A DNA stretch of 64,000 nt from Prosapia bicincta (GCA_036971475.1 JBAIZL010000005.1:234317369-234381368); one strand, 5' to 3'; positions 1 through 55,927 are shown, numbered from the stretch's first letter. Notes: generated from the letters alone by a model not told the origin. Program-made: numbers and translations.

Positions 1-273
1 GACTGGAGAGGTCTATACTATCTGTAGTTCAGAGCTTAAAGTTATACTGAAAACACTTGTATAAAGTAACTTTCTAACACTAGTTAGTTTTTTAAGAATA
101 TTTAAAAGTACTTTTATTTAAAATGAACCGAGCATGAAACACACAACCAGGTTCAGATTACTATTATGATATTTGTAATGTACATTCTACAAATACAGAG
201 GGTAATCTACTGAAACAATAACTTCATCTATGCATTATTGTTATATAACTCCACTGAAATGAAGAAAAAATAC
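1..273. other. TSC1 intron 9 part, nothing else seen
   Basis: AT-rich sequence left of the last visible TSC1 exon. No repeat, exon or transposon could be recognised. Confidence 0.6.
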
Positions 274-42370
<42,097 letters not shown>

Positions 42371-42483
42371 CTGAAAATAAAAAAAATATATAATTGGTCA
42401 AAATTGTTATAAATTATATAACTAAAGAACAAACTTTACATGAAGTATATTTTGCCATATTGAGTATTCAAAATTTAAATCAA

Positions 42484-42487
<4 letters not shown>

Positions 42488-42515
<28 letters not shown>
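42488..42515. repeat. (AT)n microsatellite
   Basis: About 28 bases of AT abutting the palindromic element on its left side. Confidence 0.9.
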
Positions 42516-42518
<3 letters not shown>

Positions 42519-42747
42519 GTTAATATATTACTATGTGAGTAATTTTATCCACCATTAAGTGCAATAATTTTACCTTGAGTGATGAGGCACCTTTCGGTCG
42601 TTGACCATGATCAACGACCGAAAGGTGCCTCATCACTCAAGGTAAAATTATTGCACTTAATGGTGGATAAAATTACTCACATAGTAATATATTAACTTCA
42701 TAAAGTCAGTGCAACGGAAAACCAATGGATAATGTTAAATATCAAGA

Positions 42748-42751
<4 letters not shown>
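42516..42751 (+). mobile_element. palindromic Penelope 3' end (family A) with one-sided tail
   Basis: Arms 42516-42605 and 42610-42699 mirror each other with almost no spacer (GACCATGATCAAC centre). Each arm has the family A 3' sequence with GACCGAAAGGTGCCTCATCA. The tail ATAAAGTCAGTGCAACGG, AATGGATAATG, ATATCAAGAATA follows only on the right, then (AT)n and (GT)n. It sits about 145 bases upstream of the TSC1 start-codon exon's acceptor, in the preceding intron. Confidence 0.85.

Positions 42752-42806
<55 letters not shown>
42752..42806. repeat. (AT)n then (GT)n
   Basis: AT repeat followed by about 36 bases of GT. Confidence 0.9.
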
Positions 42807-42807
<1 letters not shown>

Positions 42808-43000
42808 TACACCAATATAAAATAAAATCTTACCAAAAGAAGTATACGGTAAGACCTCTGTAATTTGACAGAAAATGTCACGCCAATAAGAACATTCTTT
42901 AACAATATACTTTAAACAACAAATTTTGCCCAATTTGATACATATAAGTAATAATGATTCAGTCATTAAACAATGCCCACACATAAATTACAAAATATCA

Positions 43001-43076
<76 letters not shown>

Positions 43077-43082
43077 ATATAT
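43001..43082. repeat. (AT)n microsatellite
   Basis: About 62 bases of AT, then ATGTATGT variants. Confidence 0.92.
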
Positions 43083-43579
43083 AATTTGTTTTATGTTTAG
43101 GGTACATTTATTGTTACTTTTTTTTAAATTGTACTACAAAATGATCAGAACGGCAAGACTTGTACATAGTTGCAGTTTTTTCATAACTTTCTAATTTGTT
43201 TCCATCATTTATAAAACTATTTCATCTTAGTACATCAGTGAACCTTTCATGCACTTGACATTTACACCTAAGTCTTATGGCTTAGTAAATATAAATAAGT
43301 GAATGAAGAAATAAATATTTTTTTCAAATTAAAGAAAGTATGACCAAAGATATGATCAACATTTTATTTTATTATTCTCTAGTGTATTGAAAAAAATATG
43401 TATAAATAATATAATATTTTTAATCCTTTCCATATATTTACTAAGATTTTTAAAAATTCTTCTGCAAAAGAGTGATAGGCTTTACCACTTGAAATTTTTC
43501 TAATCGCCATTCTAGGGTTAATAGACAAAATGTGGTAGGCATTTAAACATGGTTATTACTTATTTTTTTCATAATTCTT
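43083..43579. other. nothing recognised
   Basis: AT-rich sequence upstream of the TSC1 start exon; no exon or element supported. Confidence 0.5.
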
Positions 43580-44770
43580 TACACTAATGGTAGTCAACCT
43601 GGTCCCTATCGAATACCTGTGGGGAATTGAGGCTTTCGCAGACAAAGTCAAATGGCATGAAGTGCTTGCATTTGTGGAAGTGAATTTCCCTTCCCAAGCA
43701 TAACAACTTGGTCATTCTGGAAGAAGATATACTTTGTAGTGTCAGAAAGTGTGAATAGTAATTAATGGAGTGATAGCTTCTGAAATTATCTACTGTGCAG
43801 TGATAGCCAGAATCAGTAGCAGAAGAGGGAATGGATAGTGAGGAATTTTAATCTCTGACTAACACTTCGCTTCTCTCTCAAATCAGCATACTCTGTACAG
43901 TTATTTGAAATATAATATCTCCTGTCAGTAGTGTTGTTGGTGTTATTCTTGCATACATGTGTACAATGTAGATTAACCATTAAAAAAAAAAAAATGCCAG
44001 TAAAATGTTATTATTAAAATAAAATATTGTATTTACCTAATTTTATGAACTACTGTGAACTCATGACTCAGAAAAGAAATGCACCAATGGATATTTACCG
44101 TATATGGTTTTTTTAAAATTGGTTGCAAATAACCAACTTCTCAAGTGTTCATTTTGTCAAAAATATTAGCCAATGAAGCCAAGTTGATTATATGAACATC
44201 TTACTTCGAAGCTTCTAAATGCTATGGAGAAAGGTTAATTGAATATTTTCAAGAAATTTATAAAAAAATTCAAAATCATTCAACAAATCTTGCACCATTA
44301 TTAAACTACCAGCGAAGGAAGTGGATTAACTAATTCTTATTGTATTTCTCATTTATTCACAAAAGGTCTATAGGGGTGTATATAGTTAAGAAAAGTTTAC
44401 TCTAATAACCACTCTTGAGCCATAGCACATTAAAGCAACTAAAAAAAATAAATAAATAGCTTGTGGATATTCCCAAAAATTCTCTCTTTTCTATACAGCT
44501 TGATAGATCTGCCATAGCAGATAATAAAGCTTTATTAATAGCATACGTACCACTACAATATTTTGAAGAAAATTATTCATTACAAGAAAAATGCTATTGG
44601 CAACATATATCGTTATAAAAAAACGTGATTGTCTATATTCAATTAAATAATATCATACTTTTTCTAAAAAATAGAATTGCCTTGAAAAATACTGTTGTTA
44701 TTAATGGTGCATTTGGAGTTTCTTTTGAAGAAAGAAATTCCAAATGTTTTATTTATTCATTGTTTGCTAC
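43580..44770 (+). pseudogene. hAT-type (ZBED/SCAND3-like) transposase fossil
   Basis: The left end CACTAATGGTAGTCAACCTG with GTCCCTA (43582-43608) resembles a hAT terminus. Coding remains: CSFCQKILANEA (first half of a BED-type zinc finger, 44131-44180), CYGERLIEYFQEIYKKI (44220-44270, the usual spacing after the finger's histidines), then NSLFSIQLDRSAIADNKALL (44480-44545), the altered form of the SLFSIQLDESTD catalytic block of hAT transposases, followed by LIAYVPLQYFEENY. Deletions, stops and loss of the catalytic ESTD show it is dead. The right end was not found. Confidence 0.6.
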
Positions 44771-45738
44771 ATAGCATCTTGTTCGAAAACATTAAATTAG
44801 AAGTATCTATTCATTATTGACGTAATAATGATTAAAATGTATAAAATGATGAAATCCAATTCAAAAAATGATAGAATGTTTTGACAGCTGACTTAGGGTT
44901 TTATTTGCTAATTTTTACATGCTGATGTTCAGAGGAGTCGAAGGGTATATGTCTGTCACCTTGTTTATCATTATTATTTAATTCTTACACATTTTTTAAT
45001 TTCTTGCAGTTGTTAAGAAGACATTAGTTATTAGTTAAAAATAACTTCTTTTATTTGTACGATATTTTCAATCAATTTAATAAAATCAATAATCAGGATC
45101 TAACAAAACACTTACCAAAAAATCTAACTCACGAATTGAATTAGGAGCTAAGAAAATCCCATTTAAAAGTTCAACAAATCTCAAAATGTACTTCATAAAA
45201 AAAAATTGAATGTTATAAATAACCCGCCTTAAATATTAGAGTAAGTGTCCAAATTTCATCAAGTTATAAATAGGCAAGATTGAAAAAAATTCTTCATCTG
45301 ATGTGTTCATTTGAACTAACCACTACATTTCCATGGTTAGGAAAAATTTGGTTTTACAAAATATATAGCTTTACTGCCATAGCAGTAACAATGAACCTAG
45401 CAAGCATGAAACAGCTAAATGCAGTATATTATAAACTTTGTTCTATTAATAAAATACAGTATTATATTATACTATATTGTTATATAACACATAACTTACA
45501 TAGCTTATAAGCAACATAGATTTACTTATAAGAAAAAAAAATTAATGTCCCAAGTAAGAAAGCCACATTGATCAAATGACCTAGGATTTTCAAAGAACAA
45601 ATGTTCATCTGTGACTAACATAGGAATTTTGCTAAATAGAATTTTGTGCTTTTATAACTAAATCTACCAGATACTTTGTATCTATATCTTAATGTAGCTA
45701 AATAGCATTTCTAGTATAATACAGTGCTCAGTTTTATT
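44771..45738. other. unassigned AT-rich sequence
   Basis: No supported feature. On the minus strand, 45200-45115 could be read as a small exon ending at a good donor (TTG|GTAAGTG), a possible TSC1 5' UTR exon, but there is no independent support. Confidence 0.3.
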
Positions 45739-46141
45739 AAATCACTTTGACAATAAAAATATTGAAAAGAACCCCAATACCACAAAAATAATCAAAAATA
45801 ACAAATAAGACAAGTTACTTAAGATTAAACCCTTATGTACATTTCGATGACCATGTCATCATCATCAGAGGGTCCAGTTACAAAACACAATCTAGCACAC
45901 AAGAAGTTACAAACTAGAATGATCATTCTAGTTTGTAACTTCTTGTGTGCTAGATTGTGTTTTGTAACTGGACCCTCTGATGATGATGACATGGTCATCG
46001 AAATGTACATAAGGGTTTAATCTTAAGTAACTTGTCTTATTTGTTATTTTTGATTATTTTTGTGGTATTGGGGTTCTTTTCAATATTTTTATTGTAATAT
46101 ATTGTACCACTGCGCTCTTGATATTGTGTAAATCACTTTGA
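45739..46141 (+). mobile_element. palindromic element with 12-bp target-site duplication
   Basis: Perfect palindrome 45751-46094 (172-bp arms, no spacer, centre GAATGATCATTC), then a one-sided tail 46095-46129. It is flanked by the direct repeat AAATCACTTTGA at 45739-45750 and 46130-46141. Each arm holds a complete hammerhead-like motif. Because it is a palindrome, the same 61-codon frame can be read on both strands; this is a by-product, not a gene. Confidence 0.92.
45977..46011 (+). ncRNA. hammerhead-ribozyme-like motif (mirror at 45834-45868)
   Basis: CTGATGA-T-GATGAC-ATG-GTCATC-GAAA-TGTACAT-A. Full CUGAUGA box, perfect 6-bp stem II with a 3-base loop, GAAA, and a self-complementary ATGTACAT followed by A at the cleavage position. 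One extra T lies between box and stem II, as in the other copies. Confidence 0.55.
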
Positions 46142-48157
46142 GTTTATACAGAAGGGATGTAAACCAATTTTTTAAAATCTTTATGTCAATGGTTTGCCAA
46201 GTTTAATGAGGGAACTAGTAAATTTATTATTATTTATAATCAAACCTATCAAAACTGGACACTTTGTAGCTATCTTGTTAAATACTGTTATTTAAAGAAT
46301 ATTGATTTTACAGTTTTGTCAGTAGTGGAATATTTAGTTCCTAGATAAGTATCTAAAAAGTTTCATATGTACATTCATTAAGAAATATATAAGAATGGAA
46401 AATTTTTTTTAAACTGATGTACCATTGCAAAGAAACTATAATTTAATGTTTATTACAACATATAATGTAAACCTAAACTATGGTATTTATGTCAAAAGAT
46501 TTTATGCAACTAAGTACCTTACGTGATTTCTAAACTACTCTAATAAGAAAAAGTCAAACTCGAAAATTTGAATTAGGTAAAATAATATCAGCAGCTCGGC
46601 ACATAATAAAATACGTAAATATGAAAACATTTTAAAAAATTTATAAGAGTTTAATGTTATTTTTTACACCAAAATCCAACAATTAGAAAAATTACTAGGG
46701 ACAGGCAGAATTTAGGACAGGAAACTAATATAAATTTTACCTGGATTTTGATATTAATGTTTAGAGTTCAATAATTATCACAGAAATGTCATGTCTCATA
46801 GTATTCTAGATGCCTTTATTAAGATAACATTTCTTAAAGTCCTTAAAATCAACTTTATACTTACCTATTTTTAAATTCAAGTTATAGTCAATTTTATAAG
46901 TTTGTGTTAAGTTAGGTTTGAATTTTAAGTAAACAATACTTCTGAACTTAATAATGATTGAATTTAAACTTTCTTATGTCTATTAGCAAAATTATTAGAA
47001 CTCAATAACAGAAAATGAATTTTAGTTAGGTTAGCTTAATTTATAATCAATGTAATATATATTAGTAGCTAAATACAATATAACCAATTAGTAATCAGGA
47101 AAATTCCACATTTTACATATCTTTGTGTTAATAGCTAAAGATAATTATTTTTTAATTATTAAAAAAATTAATAAGTAATGCTCCTAAGTAAAATGACAAA
47201 TGAAACTGGACAGCCTATCGGTTTACAACAGCCTGACATTTACATATAAACTTTACAAAGCTCTTTATTATAAGTGTTAAAAGATTAAGCACTTATTCTG
47301 ATTGAATGGTATTACTATTTCCATTGAATACTATTGCATATTTCATAAAATTAATATAAAATTTATAATCAACAATTACAACATAAAGTACCTGAAAAAG
47401 TAAGTTCAACTAGTCATAGATTAACTTCCCTCACAGCAAGAAAACTCAAAGCACTTGTTATTGACATTACGAGGGCCAAGTTGATCGTGTACCGACATAA
47501 CTGTGGATAGATTAACTTAAATTGTAATCTACGGATGCAACATCCAGGCTGAAGAAGAGTATAAAATGCTATTGTAAATAAAGAGAAAAGGAAAGAATTA
47601 TTTTGTTTGAAAAAAAATATGACATGCTTTTATAACTTTATTTTTTGATTATGTAATATAATTAAACTATTACAAGAAGTTGGCGATATTTCATTATATA
47701 CATTTTTATTACGCCTGATAAAAAAATAATCACTATTTAAATTATAAAAAATAACTTTAGAATAAAACCATTTAATCATTACAAATCAAGCAACGAAATA
47801 CACATTTTTCTAGAAACTATACATTTAAAAGTAGGCTTATATCATAGCCGACTCTTCTGGCTATTCTTATATACGAGGCTTGTACATCAAAGTAAATTAA
47901 CTGTAGCACAGGTTGGTTTCATATGAAAGATTTTCAATATAATAGACAACTTCGCACTCTGTTGGAAGAGGGAGAGAATACAATGTTACTAAATACAGAA
48001 CTCTATTGCAAAATAAGGACGTTTGATTTCAAATACAGTGTTTAAAAACTTGAATGAATACATTTAATAAAACTATGATAGTTTTTGTTACATTAAAAAC
48101 ATATTATTTCCCTCATTCATTATTCAATTCCTTCTACTAGCTCACACTCTCCCTATA
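46142..48157. other. nothing recognised
   Basis: AT-rich intergenic or 5' intronic sequence without supported exons or repeats. Confidence 0.5.
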
Positions 48158-48619
48158 AATATATATATATATATATTAAATATGGTGATATGTTTTCTTG
48201 TAATATAGTTAATAAATTAAAAATATTTCATAAACAAGAATACTTTTAATGAATATATTTATTCAAAGCTTTTCGCCGATAAAATAGTATCAGCATCTTC
48301 AGGAAAATAATTATCTAATAAAATACTTTTACAAAATTAAATCATATGTTCTACAAAGAATCATATGTTTATAAGTATTGCACTTTATGTAAATTTTTAA
48401 ATTATTTACACATCAATATGATGTTATAGAAAAATTTACATAAAGTGCAATACTTATAAACATATGATTCTTTGTAGAACATATGATTTAATTTTGTAAA
48501 AGTATTTTATTAGATAATTATTTTCCTGAAGATGCTGATACTATTTTATCGGCGAAAAGCTTTGAATAAATATATTCATTAAAAGTATTCTTGTGCTATG
48601 AAATATTTTTAATTTATTA
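48158..48619 (-). mobile_element. palindromic element with hammerhead-like cores and one-sided tail
   Basis: Arms 48210-48398 and 48431-48619 mirror each other around a 32-base centre (TAAATTATTTACACATCAAT). The tail lies on the left only (48176-48209, inverse reads ACAAGAAAACATATCACC) and meets an (AT)n tract. Arms contain AACAAGAATACTTTTAATGA and the AAGCTT-type motif. Confidence 0.85.
48526..48563 (+). ncRNA. hammerhead-ribozyme-like motif (mirror at 48265-48302)
   Basis: CTGAAGA-T-GCTGATA-CTATTT-TATCGGC-GAAA-AGCTTT. Stem II is 7 bp (one G-U). The box is CUGAAGA, allowed at the variable position 7. Stem III is self-complementary AAGCTT followed by T. Confidence 0.55.
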
Positions 48620-49156
48620 TATATATACATACGTTTTTCTTAAAAACTTGATATATAAAAATAATAATTCATTAATTTTAGTTTTATATGGCAGAAAAAC
48701 TTTTCACAAAAAAAGAGCAAGGAATACAATATTGTTATTTTGTCCCATTTAGCTTAAAGTGATAACGTATGATTTCATAAAACAGCTGATTCTATGTTAT
48801 AGGTTAAGTGGTAGAACAGCTGTTTTAACACTTAGGTTATAGCTATTGCTTTATTTATATTAATTATAACTATTTAATAAAAAGTATGCAAAATTAAACA
48901 TTTCTCTGTAGATCTAAGTAAGAATTGACTTTAAAAAAAACGATTTGTACTATTTATTTAAAATATCATCATGAAATCGTAAAATCAATTTAGCTGTGAG
49001 AAAATACTTTTCTCAGAATGTTAAGACAATGTTGCAAATTGAAATTATACGTCATATGTCTTTAACGCATTTGTTTCGTTACCACTTGGGAAGAAATAAT
49101 AATAAAGAAAAAAATAATTAAATTACACTTTACGTATCACTTGACAAAAAAACCAC
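48620..49156. other. nothing recognised
   Basis: AT-rich, no supported feature. Confidence 0.5.
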
Positions 49157-49310
49157 TACTTATTGACATTTTTCAGCAGACGCATTTCGTACTAGCTAAA
49201 TGGATTGATCAATGCTTTGAATTGCGACATTGAACAACGTACTGACCTAGTGAACTAGTGTACTGAACACACTGCGTGTTAAAACATTATTGTTAATAAT
49301 CAATTAATTA
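49157..49310. repeat. decayed inverted repeat, relative of 7.7 kb element
   Basis: Shares TTTTTCAGCAGACGCATTTC, TTGTTCAA-like and GACCTAGTG words with the 7665-7862 inverted repeat. Right half is a weak inverse of the left (ACACTGCGTGTT...). CTGACCTAGTGAACTAGTG looks like a remnant of box plus stem II. Confidence 0.5.
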
Positions 49311-49997
49311 TGACCCATCTATTACCTTTTCATACTTGAATGTAATAATGCAAACTATTTTCATTATTACATGTAAAGGCTATTATTTTACTAAACACTC
49401 GGGGTTACGGTGAGTTACGGTCTGAGTTGACAAAGGGACACATCTCCCGAAACGGCCGTCCTCAACAAGCAAAGTAAATGCTACTATAGGCAAGTTTAAA
49501 ACATTTAAAAGTGTTTAGTGATTACTAGTAGATGGAATCAACAAATGCTATTATTTTAGTTGGACATTTTGAAGTATTGAAAAAATATAACCTACAATCA
49601 ATACATTTTACTTGCTTGATACAGAATATGACTGGCTACACATGATGTGTTGAGATTTTAAAAATTATATAAAATAAAAGTAATGCATGGAAAAGACTTG
49701 AACCAACTCAAGCTTTTTTCTTTTTTACATAAACTACTTAAAAATTAGTCTATAGTAGGAAATAGTTATTTAAATCTCGTAAACCATAAATTGTGTTTAA
49801 AATTTAATAACAATACCAACGATTGTTCAATATACAAAAAAATGCTTGTGTAAATTCATATTCCTTAATAAAAAAAACCCTTAATTCATACTACATACCC
49901 AATAGCTATGTATTATAGTACAATATACAAAATATTATTGTACATTTTTGTTAAATAAAAAAATCAGTCTTACTAATGGAAACTGATCACATACTGT

Positions 49998-50279
49998 ACG
50001 TATACATTTGAGTAGGCCCTACATTCTTCCGCTTTTCAAAACATGGTTCTTCGTTGACGCGTTTCGAATTAACTCCATTATTAAAACTTTAAACTGTACT
50101 CTTAAATTATCAAAACTTATAAATTGTATTCCTGGAATACAGGAAAGTTTTAATAATTTAAAATTAGTCTACAGTTTAAGGGTTTGATAGTGGTGTGATT
50201 TCGAAACGCGTCAACGAAGAACAATGGTTTGATGTTATGAAAGGCAGAAGAATGTACTTAAATGTATACGTATATTCCT
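49998..50279. mobile_element. inverted-repeat element with ACGCGT-type hammerhead-like cores
   Basis: Arms 49998-50116 and 50143-50279 are inverted, about 85 percent alike, sharing GTATACATTT, ACATTCTTC and TTCTTCGTTGACGCGTTTCG. The right arm has TTTGATAGTGGTGTGATT-TC-GAAA-CGCGTC (50183-50212), the left arm the mirror (50086-50056): GAAA, self-complementary ACGCGT, then C. The upstream box is decayed. Confidence 0.7.
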
Positions 50280-51483
50280 AACAGAAATAAAGACGATTGT
50301 ATTAAGAATCCCGTATGTATTTGAATGCAGATCCGAAGGAAATGGAGGTTACTAGTTCAATTCGACAATGGGTTGGCTCAAGTAGGAAAATTATTGTTAT
50401 ATTTTTATAGCAATATCTACTTTAATTGGTTACTTTGTAGCTCTTAAAATTCTATAATAATGGTCTATGAACATGGCGTGGTGATTCTTTAAGAATTGCT
50501 TGATAAAGATGCATGTTTGTAAAGCCGAGCTATGTTTGTGTGGCTGTTAATACAAGTTTCAACCCCTATTTATGTTTGCGAAATTCAAAAAAATTTTATT
50601 CTTGCATAGAATATATTTTTAAGTAACAATGTATGAAAAATTTCAGTTAATCCAGTCTTTGTAAACGTATTACTAAATCCAACTTTTTCATGCATAGAAA
50701 CCGTCACAATAATAAATGATTGAGTAATTTTAACAGAATCTGTTCAAGCAAAACATGTTTCCAGTGTAAAGTACCAGCTACGGTATCTCCTTACTGGTCG
50801 TGACCTCGTATCCCGTATGAGATCACTTCGAGGCGGTTGTGTAGCCTAGACGACGGACGCCAAGTTTGTCCGGTGTTTATTGCAAATAGTTTACAAGGTT
50901 AACTTTGTAACTTCATGTCCTCGTCCTTAAAGTTGATTACTGGTTAAATGTATTTCTCACAACGATGTAGAATCTAAGTCACGCCATTTGCATACAACTC
51001 ATTGAATAGGCCTACATTAAATTCCCCGGAAATGTTCATACAACCTATATCGGAAGACATTATTACCCAGTTATATCTTGTATTAGTCTGCATATAATAC
51101 TATCCGTGAATCGGGCCCAGTAGCGTAGGTAATACACACGCAGTGCGGTGGCATTAGAGGTCAAAGGACACGACTCAGGATGATTGAATAGAATTATAAA
51201 CGAATGTGAAAAATAAATTTTATTAAATATGCCGACGACTTCACCACATTCGTTATTTTGAACAATTGGGTCAAACATAATTGCGAATAGATAGAACAAT
51301 ACTCATCTTCTAACAATTACAACAACTTACTGTTACTAATTTTGACTACAAAAATAACTAGTACATATGAACTTTAATTTTACCATAGTTAACCAAGGTT
51401 GTGTAAATTAAAGAACCATAGTTGTACTTAGAAAAACTTTAACCTCCATTAAAAGCAATAACGTTTTAGTCCCGCTAAAGATG
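50280..51483. other. unassigned; slightly GC-richer part at 50.75-51.3 kb
   Basis: Around 50760-50900 and 51100-51260 CpG-containing sequence rises above the AT-rich background. This would suit a promoter or 5' exon of TSC1, but no TATA box, initiator or splice pattern settles it. Confidence 0.3.
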
Positions 51484-51699
51484 CTATTCTTGTCTAATTC
51501 CTAGGAACGGATTTCTCAGCGTAAAGGTGAAATCTGAACGAGCCTTATCTGGAATTTCTACAATAGTATTAGCGTTAATAAGGTCTACTAAGCTCACACT
51601 TTCTTCCACACCAAATTCAATGACGTAGTGTGTGTACAAATAAACATTGGTAGGTGAGGCGTAGGTAAGGGAATAATTGAGCCGAAGAATTTCATTTTG
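51484..51699 (-). CDS. possible 3'-terminal exon, unknown protein
   Basis: On the minus strand a strong acceptor (pyrimidine tract CGCCCCTCCCTAG, 51712-51700) is followed by 71 open codons ending at TAG 51486-51484. The encoded text is protein-like, not repeat-like: it contains NYSLTYASPTNVYLYTHYVI, EFGVEESVSLVDLINAN and RSDFTFTLRNPFLGIRQE. I do not recognise the family. There is no Met, and no upstream exon was found. Chance is possible in a window this long, so this is a candidate only. Confidence 0.3.
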   Translation of the reverse strand, partial: QNEILRLNYSLTYASPTNVYLYTHYVIEFGVEESVSLVDLINANTIVEIPDKARSDFTFTLRNPFLGIRQE

Positions 51700-51712
51700 C
51701 TAGGGAGGGGCG

Positions 51713-52679
51713 TCGGGGGTGTTATCACGCCACTGATTGGGGTTACACTAAAACTTGAGAAATTCAAAGAATTACAGGGCTACCTCGCTGACTTGACTTG
51801 AAATTACAGAAAATTTGGACTAAACTTATATTCAAGTTTAGTCTATGCATATATTCAAGCTAGCAGGGTAAAAATAGCCTACTACGAATTACAGAGTCAC
51901 TGAACTTTACTGAATACAATTTTGACACCATGCTGTTATAATTAGTTAACCTGAAAGGTATTTCAAGTGTAGGTACGAAATAAAGTGTAGTACATACAAG
52001 CTGTACCTTGTAATTAATATTGAGAGTTATATTGAGAGTTAATATTGAGAGTTATAGAAGCTTAATACATTGCCAAAAGAGTTAAAACTTTATTTTATCA
52101 AGATTCTTATTTCAAAATATTCCAGTTGTAGAACTTTGAGTCTTGTGAGAGCTCTAAGGGGACTGAACAAAATTCTAAACTCGCGTTGTCTAGGAATTTT
52201 ACCTATTGAGAATCGAGTTAGCGAATTTGCACTGAGTAAATTCGGCAGTTTCACTAAGTTGAACAATTGAATATTGCAGCAGAGTACTAGCAAATTAGAG
52301 AAGCGCAATTAACGGTATTAAACTGAGAGGAGAACTGACAAACCTACAAACAAGTGTTTGAAACAAAACAAGAGGAAGATTAACTATAGTAACATTAACT
52401 TGAATATTCAGAACAGAAATGGAGTGAAATTTAAAGAATATCAACTAACATTAAGCCTACTAAAAATGTTTAAACAATAACCGTGAACATTTTTATACCT
52501 ATAACATGAAACAAACAAAATTGCTTTTAAAATATCTCAAATAAAAAAGTAAAAAATTAAACAAAAACATTTTATATCCTTACAACATTTATGTAAAATT
52601 AAAAAATTGTTTAATTTAGATTTTAAATAAATAAATTTTAAAGGAGTGAAAATGTTTTTTAAATAATTAAATCTATTAG
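51713..52679. other. nothing firmly recognised
   Basis: Contains three near-copies of TTGAGAGTTA (52018-52055) and otherwise AT-rich unique sequence. Confidence 0.4.
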
Positions 52680-52687
52680 CTCACCCT

Positions 52688-53826
<1,139 letters not shown>

Positions 53827-54288
53827 ACATTTTTATTCATCCAATCAGGATAAAATACATTTTATTTAACTTGTAGGGGATGACAATTGATTTTTCTTTT
53901 GCTCCAATCTGGTTGTCGTTAAAACCTCCATTCTACAACCTTAAATTGTTGTCAATTGTTTTCATATAATATAAAAAATAATGCTCAAGGACTAAAAATG
54001 AATGAAAATAATAAAATAAACAAACAAACTGGATTAACAGTATCGAACTTTGCTTTACAAGAGGACAATGCGAAAGGAAAGTGAAAAGAAACTACAACAC
54101 AATGCGGCAAAAGTAAAAAAGCGTATAAATTGTAACAAACAAAAATAAAAATCCAACACCATATATTGAAAGGAAAATGGAAAATTGTAAGGAAATTCGC
54201 TTTTTATTTTGCCACTTCTTATTGTTATTCTGACATATGTATGTAAAGTTGCTTGTTGTAATCATCTTGAATTCACTGATTAAACTAT
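53827..54288. other. nothing recognised
   Basis: AT-rich, no supported feature. Confidence 0.5.
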
Positions 54289-54455
54289 AATTAAATTTTC
54301 TTAACAAAGTGAATACGTAATGGCTTACTTGCTGCCGCGTTTCGAAACAATCGTTCCTTTTACGAAGCAAAGCCTTGTAAAAAGAAGTAAGTAAGCGTCA
54401 GCCTCGACGTCAGCAAGTAAGCCATTACGTATTCACTTAGTTAAGAACATTTAAT
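54289..54455. repeat. inverted repeat with degenerate hammerhead-like motif
   Basis: Arms 54293-54342 and 54411-54455 (GTGAATACGTAATGGCTTAC and inverse, with TTAACAA/TTAAGAA ends). In the left-centre, minus strand: AAAAG-GAAC-GATT-GTTTC-GAAA-CGCGGC, that is stem II, GAAA, and ACGCGG in place of ACGCGT. Confidence 0.6.
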
Positions 54456-55759
54456 TGTATAAAAATACATACTGTATTTATATTAGTTGTAATTATAAAA
54501 TAAAAAGAAACTAAAATGAAATTTTACTTTGTTGACTTGAGTAGTAATTGACTTTAAAAAAAAGGTATGTTACTTGTTAATGTTGGCACAACAGCTGTCC
54601 AACATTTTTTAGTTTTTTGAATATGTTTCTAACTTCAGAAAACGAGTAGGCCTATACAGCACCATCGATTTAGACTAGCGCTCATAAAGTTGAACACACG
54701 TTCAAAGAACTAGGCACGTTATTTGTACATACACTATTAGGATATTTTTTTAGAAAAGGATACAAATTCATTTTCCCATTTAAACATAGTTACGAAGAAG
54801 GGACGAAAACAATTGATCCAAAATAAAATTTGAGCCCATAAAATATAGACGACACAACAAAGCTTCCCCGATAGAGAGTAGGGATACAGCAAATACAGAA
54901 TTCTTATCACGTGATCAATAATCATTTCCTAAATTCTAAACCACGAATTAAGTATCATCAAATTACCCTATTTATATCCACAATCTTTTCATAAGCGATA
55001 ATATCCAGCTTGACGTAGGCTACTACACAATACCAATAAGAAAATAAAATAAAGCTCCTTGATGAAGAATTATACCCATAAGTGCGATGTTTGTAGGTAA
55101 ATGTATACCTAAGGTTGGGTAAAAAGGGAGACAACGGTGAGAAAAGATGTGATGCAGGTGGCGTACCAAGACTCAAAACCAGCTGGCGTAAAATATAAGC
55201 TCTCATTCATCCAAGTTATTATCCAGGCTGTTGTCAACGAAACAAACAAGCACTCAAAACTCACATCTGGCGTCTAATTTGTAAAACACATAGGAAACAA
55301 TTAAAAATTGTGACCATGTTATGTGCTACTATATTTAATTAAATAATTGTCCTAATTATTAGTTCTTCACTAATTGCATTCTCATGGTCTCTTTAAAGTT
55401 TCCATGCAATTGTTCTACCTGTCCGTAATTGCCACGTAAATGTTCTATTTCTCCAAACAATTTCTACATATTTACCTCGTTTAGACTACCCTTGGATGCA
55501 TTCCTTCGTCACTTATTTAGGTGTGGGAGATGTCCAGTCTACCCCACATAAAGATCTATTCACCACGTAACCAATGTAACTATTAATTTGGGCGCATTCA
55601 CTTTATTTCTTGTTTAGCTGTGGGGTGTACACCATAAAGAGTAGGCCTATGTCTACGTCAGGTAAGATATCCTGCATATGAGTTTTTAATTTATTTATGT
55701 ATCTTGGGGCATCAGTTTTATGCCCTTAATACCTATTTCTATTTACGATCCCTCTCATA
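54456..55759. other. nothing recognised
   Basis: AT-rich single-copy-looking sequence; no exon supported. Confidence 0.5.
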
Positions 55760-55893
55760 TACACCATGTAAATATACTTAATGTCCTTTCGCCACGGAAA
55801 AAGGAAAGTAAAGATTACTGGGCAATGGCGGACTTACAGATATCCTTAATGTTCAATTCTCTGTAAAAAAGAAAAAGTAACGGACAGTGGTGG

Positions 55894-55927
<34 letters not shown>

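Noticed and set aside
45115..45200. Possible noncoding or coding exon on the minus strand (VELLNGIFLAPNSIRELDF)
   Set aside because: Good donor but weak acceptor, no homology recognised; random reading of this length is common here.
45825..46020. Identical 61-codon frames on opposite strands
   Set aside because: Explained by the perfect palindrome; the frame covers the ribozyme-like hairpins and has no coding signal.
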